Assembly: GCA_947478975.1 (NCBI GenBank) | Contig: CANJYI010000121.1 | Coordinates: forward strand, 1-7,939 | Length of the DNA: 7,939 nucleotides | Direction of reading: 5' to 3' | From: Chthoniobacteraceae bacterium | Lineage (GTDB): Bacteria > Verrucomicrobiota > Verrucomicrobiia > Chthoniobacterales > Chthoniobacteraceae | In this document: positions 1-5,233 of the stretch, one piece after another | Layout of the letters: each line of letters opens with the position of its first letter | How positions within the stretch are numbered: position 1 is the first letter of the stretch | The notes under the pieces: model-generated | The model's database searches: none | What the model saw: the letters and a program-made list of their open reading frames with translations, nothing else | What the model was told of the DNA's origin: nothing | Program-made: the position numbers and the translations under genes

Positions 1-834
1 CAGCACTTGTTTGGGGCCGTCGTCGTGCCAGTCCGAACGGAAGAACGACTCGTTTTGGTTGGCGGCAAAGGTGCGCCTGGCGTCAAAGGTCCAACCGCTC
101 AGGCAGCGGGCGGCTTCAAGGACGTCCTGCTGGGAGTAGCCGTTGTGGAGGCCCAGGGTGTGGAGCTCAAGCAGTTCGCGGGCGTAGTTTTCGTTGGGAC
201 GGTCCCCACTGTTTTTGCGCACCTTGTTGGATCTGCCGTCCAAGTAGACCAGCATGGCGGGCGAAGTGGCCGAGGCGCGCAGAAGTTGTGGGAAGTTACC
301 CAGGGCGTGTTTACGGATGACCACCCGGTCGTCGCTGGGTTTGAGGTAGACGCAGTCGCCCTTCTCCAGATCGATGTTCAGGTGGTCGCTCCAAAACTCG
401 ACCATCGCTTCAAAAAGCTGCCGGCGGCTGTAAACCGCCCTCAGCAGGGCGTGGCGCGTGAGTTCCTCGCGGAGGACGGGTTTGCGGAAACCGTAGGCGT
501 CGCCGGGGCTGAAATAAAGCGACTCGAAACGTTCGGCGCGCAGGTCGCAGGCGGTATCGGAAAGGGTTGTCGGCTGTAGCTGCTCCTCGAGCCACGCATC
601 GGGGCCGAGGGAGCGGAGGCGTTGCAGGTCGCCCGGCCGGGGGCCGAAGCCCGCGCGGGACAGAAGGTGGAAATCCGCGTCAATCGAAACGTCCTGGGGC
701 GGGGGCAGTGTTTCGGGGACGGCTTCTCCGAAAAGTTGAGCTGACTGGGTCAGCCACCGCTCGCAACCTGCGAGAGCGGCCGCGGCTCCGCAGAGTGCCG
801 AAGTTTTCAGGAGGGCCCGCCGCGAAGCCTTCAT
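1..834 (-). CDS. DUF1800 family Tat-exported lipoprotein, 3' part beyond the window edge
   Basis: The 278 visible residues are the N-terminal half or so of a DUF1800 protein; the reading frame is open to base 1 and the stop codon lies outside. The N-terminus has a twin-arginine motif (SRRALLK, residues 4-10), an alanine-rich hydrophobic stretch and a lipobox LAGC ending at Cys24, so Tat export and lipid anchoring are predicted. Family motifs follow in the expected order: HLLSRAGFGP (56-65), FWSDHLNI (147-154), NENYARELLELHTLG (214-228) and AARCLSGWT (241-249). The ATG at 832-834 overlaps the stop of the upstream membrane-protein gene (ATGA), which suggests translational coupling. DUF1800 proteins often sit next to a DUF1501 gene; any such partner would be left of the window. 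The biochemical function of the family is not established. The family call is firm; the cleavage site is inferred. Confidence 0.9.
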   Translation of the reverse strand, partial: MKASRRALLKTSALCGAAAALAGCERWLTQSAQLFGEAVPETLPPPQDVSIDADFHLLSRAGFGPRPGDLQRLRSLGPDAWLEEQLQPTTLSDTACDLRAERFESLYFSPGDAYGFRKPVLREELTRHALLRAVYSRRQLFEAMVEFWSDHLNIDLEKGDCVYLKPSDDRVVIRKHALGNFPQLLRASATSPAMLVYLDGRSNKVRKNSGDRPNENYARELLELHTLGLHNGYSQQDVLEAARCLSGWTFDARRTFAANQNESFFRSDWHDDGPKQVL

Positions 835-1355
835 TCAATACGGTCGTGAGGCGGGGGGCTTGGGGGGCTTGGGGGGCTTGGGGGGCTTGGGGGGCTTTTG
901 GCAAACCAGGAGAGGATGCTGGTGCCCCATCCGGCGACCGCCAAAAGTGGCAGGATTAGGATCCAGCCGACCATTGGCAGCAGAGCCGAGCCGACGAGGA
1001 GCAGGCCGCCTCGGAAGGTTTGTTTCCAAGACAGAGAGCCGTCCCGTTGCGGCCAGACAGAGCGTCCCACGAAAGTGGCTAGACCGTCTGCGCAGGTGAA
1101 ACCCCAGAGCAAGAGCAGGCCCACGGGGAGCAGTGCGGTGATGCCTCCCTTGCCGAGCTTGCTGCCGATGGCGAGTGTCAGAAAAAGGGGCAAAAGCCCT
1201 AGCAGGAGGGGCATTCCGATACCCAGGGTGACGACGAGGGCGCGCCTCTGAAGGGCCGCTGGCCACAGGGCCAGCCCGAGTAGCCAGAGACAAGGGAGAG
1301 CTACGACAATGCCTGCTGCGATGGCCACCCACATGAAGACTGTGGAGATAAGCAT
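831..1355 (-). CDS. Small multi-pass membrane protein with C-terminal (Ser-Pro-Pro)5 tail
   Basis: This 174-residue protein of unknown function is mostly hydrophobic. Likely membrane segments lie near residues 4-32, 39-63, 72-92 and 116-148; the last contains LLPMVGWILILPLLAV and could be one long helix or a hairpin. The loop before it (about 95-115) is polar and basic. Residues 154-168 are five perfect SPP repeats, followed by PHDRIE. The glycine/proline-rich helices with a PMVGW motif vaguely recall the membrane part of some bactofilin-associated or polymer-forming proteins, but this is only an impression. The start is the ATG at 1353-1355, with no Shine-Dalgarno sequence visible upstream. 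The gene begins about 50 nt beyond the terminator of the MGDKSPK gene, so it needs its own promoter; I found none that is convincing. A short hairpin CCCGC-CGTC-GCGGG lies in its leader at 1382-1395. The 4-nt overlap with the DUF1800 gene makes this the first gene of a two-gene unit. Confidence 0.75.
   Translation of the reverse strand: MLISTVFMWVAIAAGIVVALPCLWLLGLALWPAALQRRALVVTLGIGMPLLLGLLPLFLTLAIGSKLGKGGITALLPVGLLLLWGFTCADGLATFVGRSVWPQRDGSLSWKQTFRGGLLLVGSALLPMVGWILILPLLAVAGWGTSILSWFAKSPPSPPSPPSPPSPPPHDRIE
853..897. repeat. Five perfect tandem copies of GGGGGGCTT (in-frame minisatellite, G-quadruplex-prone)
   Basis: Units lie at 853-861, 862-870, 871-879, 880-888 and 889-897 with no mismatch. 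On the coding (minus) strand each unit reads as Ser-Pro-Pro in the membrane-protein gene. Because the unit is 9 nt, gain or loss of copies keeps the frame. The plus strand has five G6 runs separated by 3-nt loops, which exceeds the usual G-quadruplex pattern; the mRNA is the C-rich complement. Confidence 0.95.
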
Positions 1356-1406
1356 GGGAACGGGGGGGAGTGTTTGATGGGCCCGCCGTCGCGGGTGGGG
1401 GCTGCC

Positions 1407-1445
1407 AAAAACAAAGCCCAGCGCACACCGGAATGTGGCTGGGCT
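1407..1445 (-). terminator. Rho-independent terminator after the MGDKSPK gene
   Basis: Read on the minus strand, AGCCCAGC + CACA pairs with TGTG + GCTGGGCT around a 6-nt loop (TTCCGG), giving a 12-bp stem with one bulged C. It is followed directly by TTGTTTTT. The hairpin starts about 23 nt after the TAA of the small lysine-rich gene at 1469, so it should end that transcript and separate it from the membrane-protein/DUF1800 unit. Confidence 0.82.
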
Positions 1446-1468
1446 CAGCTGTTAACCGCCAGAGCGGC

Positions 1469-1594
1469 TTACTTCTTCTTCGCGGGAGCTCCGGACTTTG
1501 GTGCCGAGTCCTTTTTCTTCTGGTTTGCGGCTCCTGCCTGCTTTTGCTTTTGCTCTTTCTGCTTGTTTACGGATTTCGGGGATTTGTCGCCCAT
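1469..1594 (-). CDS. Tiny lysine-rich protein of the MGDKSPK type (41 aa)
   Basis: The protein starts MGDKSPKSVNKQ, continues with Lys/Gln-rich sequence and ends in KKK. About a third of its residues are lysine, there are no aromatic residues, and it is predicted to be disordered. I recall very small conserved proteins that begin MGDKSPK and end in a run of lysines in Verrucomicrobia, Bacteroidetes and other phyla, with no assigned function; nucleic-acid or ribosome association is only a guess from charge. I chose the ATG at 1592-1594 because it places this signature at the N-terminus. An upstream in-frame ATG at 1673-1675 would add 27 residues unlike the family. No Shine-Dalgarno sequence precedes it; the purine-rich AGGAGG here is on the opposite strand. 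It has its own terminator and so appears monocistronic. Confidence 0.78.
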   Translation of the reverse strand: MGDKSPKSVNKQKEQKQKQAGAANQKKKDSAPKSGAPAKKK

Positions 1595-1663
1595 AAGAGG
1601 AGGATCGTCTGGAGGTTTTAGGTGAGGTGTTGCCCGACCCACCGGGGTGTCAGAGCGCCCGAG

Positions 1664-1691
1664 ATTAGCCTGCAAAATCCGGCTTTGTAAA
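1664..1691 (-). promoter_or_regulatory. Weak candidate promoter for the MGDKSPK gene
   Basis: On the minus strand TTTACA (5 of 6 matches to the -35 consensus) is followed after 16 nt by GCTAAT (4 of 6 to the -10). Transcription would begin near 1657, giving a leader of roughly 60 nt. The matches are modest and the spacer is short. Confidence 0.3.
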
Positions 1692-1862
1692 CGGCGCGCA
1701 GGGCCCGGAGGACAACTTCTTTTGTCGCTGTAAGACGGTGAGTTATTCTTTTCGGCGGTTGGTGTGTGGGGCGGAGGGTGGAGCGCGCAAAGCCCGTTTT
1801 GGGACTTGATCGAAGTGGCGCCTCACAAGGGAAGAAGACGGAGCACTCTGGCCGGCCAGTGT

Positions 1863-1891
1863 TTGATCTTTCCAATGCAAGGGGGTATACT
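1863..1891 (+). promoter_or_regulatory. Sigma70-like promoter for the coiled-coil gene pair
   Basis: TTGATC (1863-1868, 4 of 6 matches to the -35 consensus) is followed by a 17-nt spacer and TATACT (1886-1891, 5 of 6 to the -10). The expected transcription start 6-7 nt further on is base 1897 or 1898, which coincides with the ATG at 1898. The mRNA could therefore be leaderless or nearly so. Confidence 0.55.
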
Positions 1892-1897
1892 CATCGG

Positions 1898-2311
1898 ATG
1901 AGATACGGATACGTGGGCGCAGTGATGGCCGGTGCGGTGTTTGCACTGAGTTGTCGGTACTATGCCGTTTCCAGCGAATTGGTGGCGCTTCGGACGAGCG
2001 CTGCCGATTTTGAAAGATTTATAGAATCCCAGCAGACGCAGGCGAATGTGCTTCGGCAGCAGTTGCAGGCCCAACAGGAAAAGCTGAACAAGGGGTCTGC
2101 GATCGGGGATAACGTCGGGCCTGCTGTGGTGCGTGACATTGCCAGTCTTTCGGAAAAGACAGGAAATTCCCGGTTGGGCGAGCTGTTAAAGAAGCACGGG
2201 GTGCAGGTGCGCGGGGCTTCAGGGCCGGCGGCACCCGAGGGTGGCGCGCCTGTTCCTGGGGCGGCCAACCGTGTGCAGCCCGGAGGGGCGACCAAAAAGG
2301 GGGGGAACTAA
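1898..2311 (+). CDS. Membrane-anchored coiled-coil protein, first of a tandem pair (137 aa)
   Basis: I do not recognise a named family. The protein has a short basic N-terminus, one transmembrane or uncleaved signal segment (about residues 5-26, with MAGAV at 10-14 and VSSE at 24-27), and a Gln/Glu-rich coiled coil (about 28-65). A small conserved-looking region with LSEKTGNSRLGELLKKHGVQV follows, then a low-complexity Ala/Gly/Pro tail ending GGN. The bulk should face the periplasm. The start at 1898 is preferred because it opens directly on the hydrophobic anchor and follows a promoter-like sequence; a longer frame to 1766 adds 44 unremarkable residues upstream of the promoter. An internal ATG at 1925 is also possible. 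The Cys19 context (FALSC) is a poor lipobox. The next gene begins 1 nt after this stop and shares the same architecture, so the two are probably co-translated and may interact. Confidence 0.72.
   Translation: MRYGYVGAVMAGAVFALSCRYYAVSSELVALRTSAADFERFIESQQTQANVLRQQLQAQQEKLNKGSAIGDNVGPAVVRDIASLSEKTGNSRLGELLKKHGVQVRGASGPAAPEGGAPVPGAANRVQPGGATKKGGN
2299..2305 (+). promoter_or_regulatory. G-rich ribosome binding site for the second coiled-coil gene
   Basis: A run of seven G residues ends 7 nt before the ATG at 2313 and lies within the end of the upstream gene. It resembles a Shine-Dalgarno sequence imperfectly (GGGGG rather than GGAGG), but it is the only start in the window with a purine-rich block at the right distance. 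It supports the choice of MNDIEDKG as the N-terminus. Confidence 0.4.
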
Positions 2312-2312
2312 A

Positions 2313-2738
2313 ATGAACGACATTGAAGACAAAGGAGTGGCAATCACCCTGGGGGTGCTGGCAATGGCTGGGGCAGTGTTGGTGGGGGCCCAGTTGCGCT
2401 GGGTATCGAGTGAGAAAGGCATTGTGGAGCGCCAGTTGAGTATGCTTGCCGACCGGTCGACCGCGGCTAAAAATGCGAGAAAGCAGGTCGAGGACGTGTT
2501 GCAGCAGCGCGAAGAGCAGATCAAGCGGGCCGGGGAGACCGAGGCAAAATACGCGGCGCTGCTCTCCGATTTGTTGGAGCTCTCAAAGACCGACTTGGAT
2601 GCACAGCAGATCACCCAAAAGTGGAAGATCCAGGGTGCGGCGGCCGCGCCCTCCGCCGTTGCTGCGCCCAAGCCGGTTCCGGCTGAAACAGGAACCCGGC
2701 AGGAAAAGGCGCCTGCGAAGCCACCAGCGGGGCGTTAG
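2313..2738 (+). CDS. Membrane-anchored coiled-coil protein, second of a tandem pair (141 aa)
   Basis: This protein has a short acidic N-terminus (MNDIEDKG), one transmembrane helix (about residues 9-30, including MAGAV at 18-22 and VSSE at 31-34), and a charged coiled coil (about 35-80). A segment LLSDLLELSKTDLDAQQITQ leads to WKIQG, and an Ala/Pro/Lys tail ends the protein. The order and spacing of these pieces match the upstream protein: MAGAV, VSSE, about 50 residues of coiled coil, then an (L/V)(L/V)xD(L/I)xxLS(x)KT motif and a Lys/Gly/Gln end. This suggests an old tandem duplication. The start at 2313 is 1 nt after the previous stop and has a G-rich ribosome binding site; a longer frame to 2241 only reads through the preceding gene. 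Single-helix coiled-coil envelope proteins can be division, secretion or pilus subunits, but nothing here picks one of these. Confidence 0.75.
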   Translation: MNDIEDKGVAITLGVLAMAGAVLVGAQLRWVSSEKGIVERQLSMLADRSTAAKNARKQVEDVLQQREEQIKRAGETEAKYAALLSDLLELSKTDLDAQQITQKWKIQGAAAAPSAVAAPKPVPAETGTRQEKAPAKPPAGR

Positions 2739-2746
2739 TGGGACAT

Positions 2747-2772
2747 CCGGGGTAGTCCCCCCTTATCCCCGG
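2747..2772. terminator. Weak hairpin between convergent genes
   Basis: CCGGGG (2747-2752) can pair with CCCCGG (2767-2772). The hairpin sits in the 132-nt gap where the plus-strand coiled-coil pair and the minus-strand SDR gene converge. The stem is only 6 bp and the following GTTCTCCT is a poor T-tract, so a terminator role is possible but not shown. Confidence 0.25.
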
Positions 2773-2870
2773 GTTCTCCTAAGTGCAGGTGGGGAGCACA
2801 GTGCGCTGGAAGCTTATGGTTCGCCAAGGAAGCGGCGGGTGGGGAGCTGAAGGGAGGAGATTGTGCTGGT

Positions 2871-3653
2871 TCATTGCGCCGTCCAACCGCCGTCCACGAC
2901 GAGGGCGCTGCCCGTGACATAGCTGGCTGCATCGCCGGCAAGGTAGATCGCCGCACCCTGAATCTCCTCCAACCGCGCCCACCGTTTCAGCGCCGTGACA
3001 CCTATAATGCGCTGACCCTCCTCGGTGTCCGCGATGGACTCGTTCATGTCTGTCAGGAAGGGGCCTGGGCAGATCGCGTTGACGGTTATGCCGTCCGAGG
3101 CGCATTCCAAAGCCAGTGTGCGCGTCATCTGGAGTACGGCTCCCTTGCTGGCGGTGTAGGGGGTGCGCCCGGGCAGTCCAATCACTCCCAATGCGCTGGA
3201 AATGTTGATGATCCGCCCCCAGCCTTGGGCGCGCATGGAGGGCAGGACGGCGCGGCAGGTCAACCACGTTCCCGTCACATTGGTGCCCAGCACGCGTTCA
3301 AACTCCTCAAGTTTCAGCGAGGTGATTGGCCCGCGGATGTTGATGCCGGCGCTGTTGATGAGGATGTCCACCTTTCCGAAAGCCGACAGAGCCCTTTGCA
3401 CAATTCCATCCACCTCCACCTCGTTGCGCACGTCGGCGGCATGTCCGAGGGCAAGCACGCCGTACTCCTGCGCGAGGCTTTGCGCGGCGGCTTGAGCCTC
3501 TTCAAGATGGCGGCTTACGAGCATCAGGTCCGCCCCGGCCGAGGCAAGCCCAGCGGCCATGGCCAGCCCCAGTCCCTTGGAGCCGCCGGTAATCACCGCG
3601 CTGCGTCCGCTCAAATTAAAGAGCTTGATACCTCTCAGGGATGCCTCGGCCAT
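2871..3653 (-). CDS. SDR-family NAD(P)-dependent dehydrogenase (gluconate 5-dehydrogenase-like)
   Basis: This 260-residue classical short-chain dehydrogenase is full length. The Rossmann cofactor motif TGGSKGLG is at residues 22-29, NSAG at 100-103, the catalytic tetrad is Asn125, Ser153, Tyr166 and Lys170 (YTASK), and the CPGPF motif and C-terminal VVDGGW are present. Ser153 lies exactly 13 residues before Tyr166, as in active members. Basic residues at 26 (Lys, in the glycine loop) and 48 (Arg, after strand 2, VSR) favour NADP(H) over NAD(H). The overall flavour resembles gluconate 5-dehydrogenase or a related sugar/polyol oxidoreductase, but the substrate cannot be read from the sequence. 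The start is the ATG at 3651-3653 (MAEASLRG); the frame runs further upstream through non-family sequence. It lies 44 nt downstream of the epimerase-like gene and is probably co-transcribed with it, so their substrates are likely linked. It should act in the cytoplasm. Confidence 0.92.
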   Translation of the reverse strand: MAEASLRGIKLFNLSGRSAVITGGSKGLGLAMAAGLASAGADLMLVSRHLEEAQAAAQSLAQEYGVLALGHAADVRNEVEVDGIVQRALSAFGKVDILINSAGINIRGPITSLKLEEFERVLGTNVTGTWLTCRAVLPSMRAQGWGRIINISSALGVIGLPGRTPYTASKGAVLQMTRTLALECASDGITVNAICPGPFLTDMNESIADTEEGQRIIGVTALKRWARLEEIQGAAIYLAGDAASYVTGSALVVDGGWTAQ

Positions 3654-3697
3654 GGTCTGTTTTGTTTGTGCGTTGGTGGGGTGGGGACAGTGCCGGC

Positions 3698-4711
3698 TTA
3701 GAGGATACCCCTGACAACCAGGTTGTTGAGGCGGTGCGCGACGTCGGCCAGGCCGGCCTCGACCAACTGCTCGTAGGTCCGCCCGTCGCACGTGTTCACC
3801 CCGTGGCCAGAGTCCATTTTTCGCAGAGCCTCCAGCGCCGGATCCTCGTGGTGGAACACCTCCACAAACACATGCTTGAGGCACCCGGTACGCGCCGCTT
3901 CCGTCAGCAACGCCCCAATCCAGCCGTCATCGGTGGAAAGACAGCCGCGCGTGGTTTTCGCGGATGCGTGGAAAATGCCGAGTTCTCCCGCGGCGGCTAT
4001 TTTTGCGATGAGCGCCGCGTTCTGCTCTATGGAGAGGCCCGAATCCCCGCAATGCGCGGCATCCACGAGCAGTTTGAAGAAGGTCTTGCCCAGCGCCTTG
4101 TTCGCGGCGTGCACCACCGCCCAACCGCGGTCCACATCGGTGAAGGTTTTGAATTCGCCGGGGCGTAGAAATTCAATGTGCCAGTTTTCCACGCAAGATC
4201 CGGCGAGGCCGGCTTCATTGTAGACGCGCTGGTGCACGCGCACGTTTTGCGCGATGGCCGCCTCAAATGCCGCGCCCTCCCGGCGGTCTTCCCCAGCGCT
4301 CATCCATTCCTCAATTGAAGTGGAGGAAACGTGGCGGATCCCATGGGCTACGGCCGCTTTCAGGCTGGTGACCAGCTGTGCGACGGTGGAGTCCTCGTCG
4401 GCGGGATTCATCGGATTTGCACCGCCCACCATGATGATAAAATGCACCTCCAGATCCAGTGCCCGAAGGTTTTTGACCAGCTCCTCGACCTCCCCCGCGT
4501 CCGCAAAACTGAAGTAGGGGATTTGCACGCATTGCGGCCGAAACGGCGAGTGCTCGCACAAGTGACGCATGGTTTCCACGATGGCCAGACTCCCGGACGC
4601 GCCGCGGGGAAATTTGCCCTCACCATCCGGAACGAGTCCGCCCACAAACTTGATGTGCGTGGGCACCACGCCCAATTGAACCGACGACTTGGCTAGGATT
4701 TTTTCACTCAT
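3698..4711 (-). CDS. TIM-barrel sugar epimerase/isomerase-like protein (xylose isomerase-like fold)
   Basis: This 337-residue protein has the pattern of the xylose isomerase-like TIM barrel (AP endonuclease 2 superfamily). The likely divalent-metal ligands are Glu180, Asp217, His248 and Glu284. Their spacings (37, 31 and 36 residues) resemble the Glu-Asp-His-Glu set of D-tagatose 3-epimerase as I remember it. The substrate residues recalled for that enzyme also have counterparts: Glu186 (six after the first ligand), His220 in VDAAH, and Arg255 in the segment after His248. These agreements were read by eye, not from an alignment. It is somewhat longer than typical ketose 3-epimerases (about 290). 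There is no signal peptide, so it should be cytoplasmic. The start is the ATG at 4709-4711 (MSEKILAK); the 34 residues of open frame before it look non-coding. The downstream SDR gene suggests a two-step sugar or polyol conversion. The exact substrate is unknown. Confidence 0.78.
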   Translation of the reverse strand: MSEKILAKSSVQLGVVPTHIKFVGGLVPDGEGKFPRGASGSLAIVETMRHLCEHSPFRPQCVQIPYFSFADAGEVEELVKNLRALDLEVHFIIMVGGANPMNPADEDSTVAQLVTSLKAAVAHGIRHVSSTSIEEWMSAGEDRREGAAFEAAIAQNVRVHQRVYNEAGLAGSCVENWHIEFLRPGEFKTFTDVDRGWAVVHAANKALGKTFFKLLVDAAHCGDSGLSIEQNAALIAKIAAAGELGIFHASAKTTRGCLSTDDGWIGALLTEAARTGCLKHVFVEVFHHEDPALEALRKMDSGHGVNTCDGRTYEQLVEAGLADVAHRLNNLVVRGIL

Positions 4712-4719
4712 GGATGGGA

Positions 4720-4749
4720 ATTTAAGCAGAGCCGGTTGCCTCAAACCAA
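4720..4749 (-). promoter_or_regulatory. Weak candidate promoter for the epimerase-SDR unit
   Basis: On the minus strand TTGGTT is followed after 18 nt by TTAAAT (4 of 6 matches to the -10). Transcription would start just before the ATG at 4711, leaving almost no leader. The -35 is poor (3 of 6), so this is a guess from position. Confidence 0.2.
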
Positions 4750-4876
4750 GAAGGATTCTGCCACCCTTGCAGAGGGCGATGGGGCACGATTGACTCACTC
4801 TTGCGCGCCGCATCGGGCCGCCCTGGCTGTGCGCGCCCCTGTGGCGCCAAGGCGAGGGGAAGGGCCTGCCGTCACA

Positions 4877-4894
4877 CGAGGATGGCGGTGCCGA
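4877..4894. repeat. 18-nt direct repeat, copy 1, directly after the cytochrome remnant stop codon
   Basis: CGAGGATGGCGGTGCCGA is identical to bases 5011-5028, 134 nt away in the same orientation. Read on the minus strand this copy begins immediately after the TAG that ends the cytochrome fragment. Confidence 0.9.
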
Positions 4895-5233
4895 CTATTC
4901 GCGCAGGGTGCGGATGTACATGATGAGGGAGTCGATCTGGCCGTCGGTAAGGGGGCCCTTGTAGCTGGCCATGCCGGGCAGATAGCCGGAGATAATTTTC
5001 TTCTCCGGCTCGAGGATGGCGGTGCCGATATAGAACTCATTGGGTTTCCCAAAAACCCCTTCCAGGTGAGACAGGTTTTTCTTTTCGTACTTCCTTCCTT
5101 CGAGTGGCACGCGATGCAGCCGAAGCTGAGGTTGAATTCTATTCCAGTTTGTTTGGTGGGAGGGTCCGCTTTTGGCGCCCTGCTGATTGGGATACGTTTG
5201 GAAAAATCACCCTGAGAGCCTTTCCCGCTCGGC
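4895..5233 (-). pseudogene. Broken cytochrome c domain (frameshift, no start codon)
   Basis: The region encodes a class I cytochrome c domain like that at the C-terminus of caa3-type oxidase subunit II. The C-terminal part (VFGKPNEFYIGTAILEPEKK, then GYLPGMASYKG with the likely axial Met at 4970-4972, ending YIRTLRE) is in one frame and stops at 4895-4897. The haem motif CIACHS (codons at 5104-5118) and the following TWKG are in another frame. Adding one base in the G4T5 run at 5051-5059 joins them as TWKG-VFGKP, the usual family sequence. The CxxCH frame has no ATG, GTG or TTG between the stop of the DUF1552 gene and the motif, and no signal peptide. The expected Gly-Pro before TWKG reads Cys-Leu. 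Together this indicates decay rather than a working gene, although a sequencing error could explain the frameshift alone. It lies just downstream of the DUF1552 gene, and the 5' boundary is uncertain. Confidence 0.72.
5011..5028. repeat. 18-nt direct repeat, copy 2, inside the cytochrome remnant
   Basis: This copy is identical to bases 4877-4894. On the minus strand it encodes the IGTAIL part of the cytochrome domain, so it is likely the original and the downstream copy the duplicate. Confidence 0.9.

Larger units (their letters stand above)
1595..1897. other. Divergent intergenic region, 303 nt, without a supported gene
   Basis: This stretch separates the leftward MGDKSPK gene from the rightward coiled-coil pair. 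It should hold promoters for both, and candidates are listed separately. Open frames crossing it (an extension to 1675 on the minus strand and one from 1766 on the plus strand) have no protein-like features and are better explained as chance. I saw no riboswitch, tRNA or clear inverted repeat. Confidence 0.6.

Noticed and set aside
7..579. A 190-codon plus-strand open frame
   Set aside because: It is antisense to the DUF1800 gene, whose frame shows clear family motifs; long antisense frames are expected in GC-rich coding DNA.
853..897. Possible CRISPR-like array
   Set aside because: Units are 9 nt and directly adjacent with no spacers; this is a coding minisatellite.
567..959. Plus-strand frame with a GAWGAWGAWG repeat
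   Set aside because: The repeat is the 9-nt tandem tract read on the wrong strand; the frame spans two real minus-strand genes and has no other features.
1370..1625. Two overlapping plus-strand frames with leucine/phenylalanine-rich stretches
   Set aside because: They are antisense to the lysine-rich MGDKSPK gene and its terminator; the hydrophobic runs are complements of Lys codons.
1766..1897. N-terminal extension of the first coiled-coil gene
   Set aside because: The extra 44 residues have no features, lie over the promoter-like sequence, and would put the membrane anchor in the middle of the N-terminal region.
3654..3884. Long N-terminal extension of the SDR protein
   Set aside because: Family alignment by eye begins near MAEASLRG; the extension overlaps the end of the epimerase-like gene and is low-complexity Gly/Arg/Pro sequence.
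4712..4894. Intrinsic terminator for the DUF1592-DUF1552 transcript
   Set aside because: Only GC-rich partial inverted repeats (GCGCGC pairs near 4802 and 4833) are present, with no T-tract; I see nothing convincing in this 183-nt gap.
5051..5059. Programmed -1 ribosomal frameshift in the cytochrome domain
   Set aside because: A -1 shift would join the frames, but GGGTTTT is not in the X XXY YYZ register and the upstream frame lacks any start codon, so decay or a sequence error is simpler.
4736..5215. A 159-codon plus-strand open frame
   Set aside because: It crosses the intergenic region and the antisense of the cytochrome remnant; no domain or signal is recognisable.
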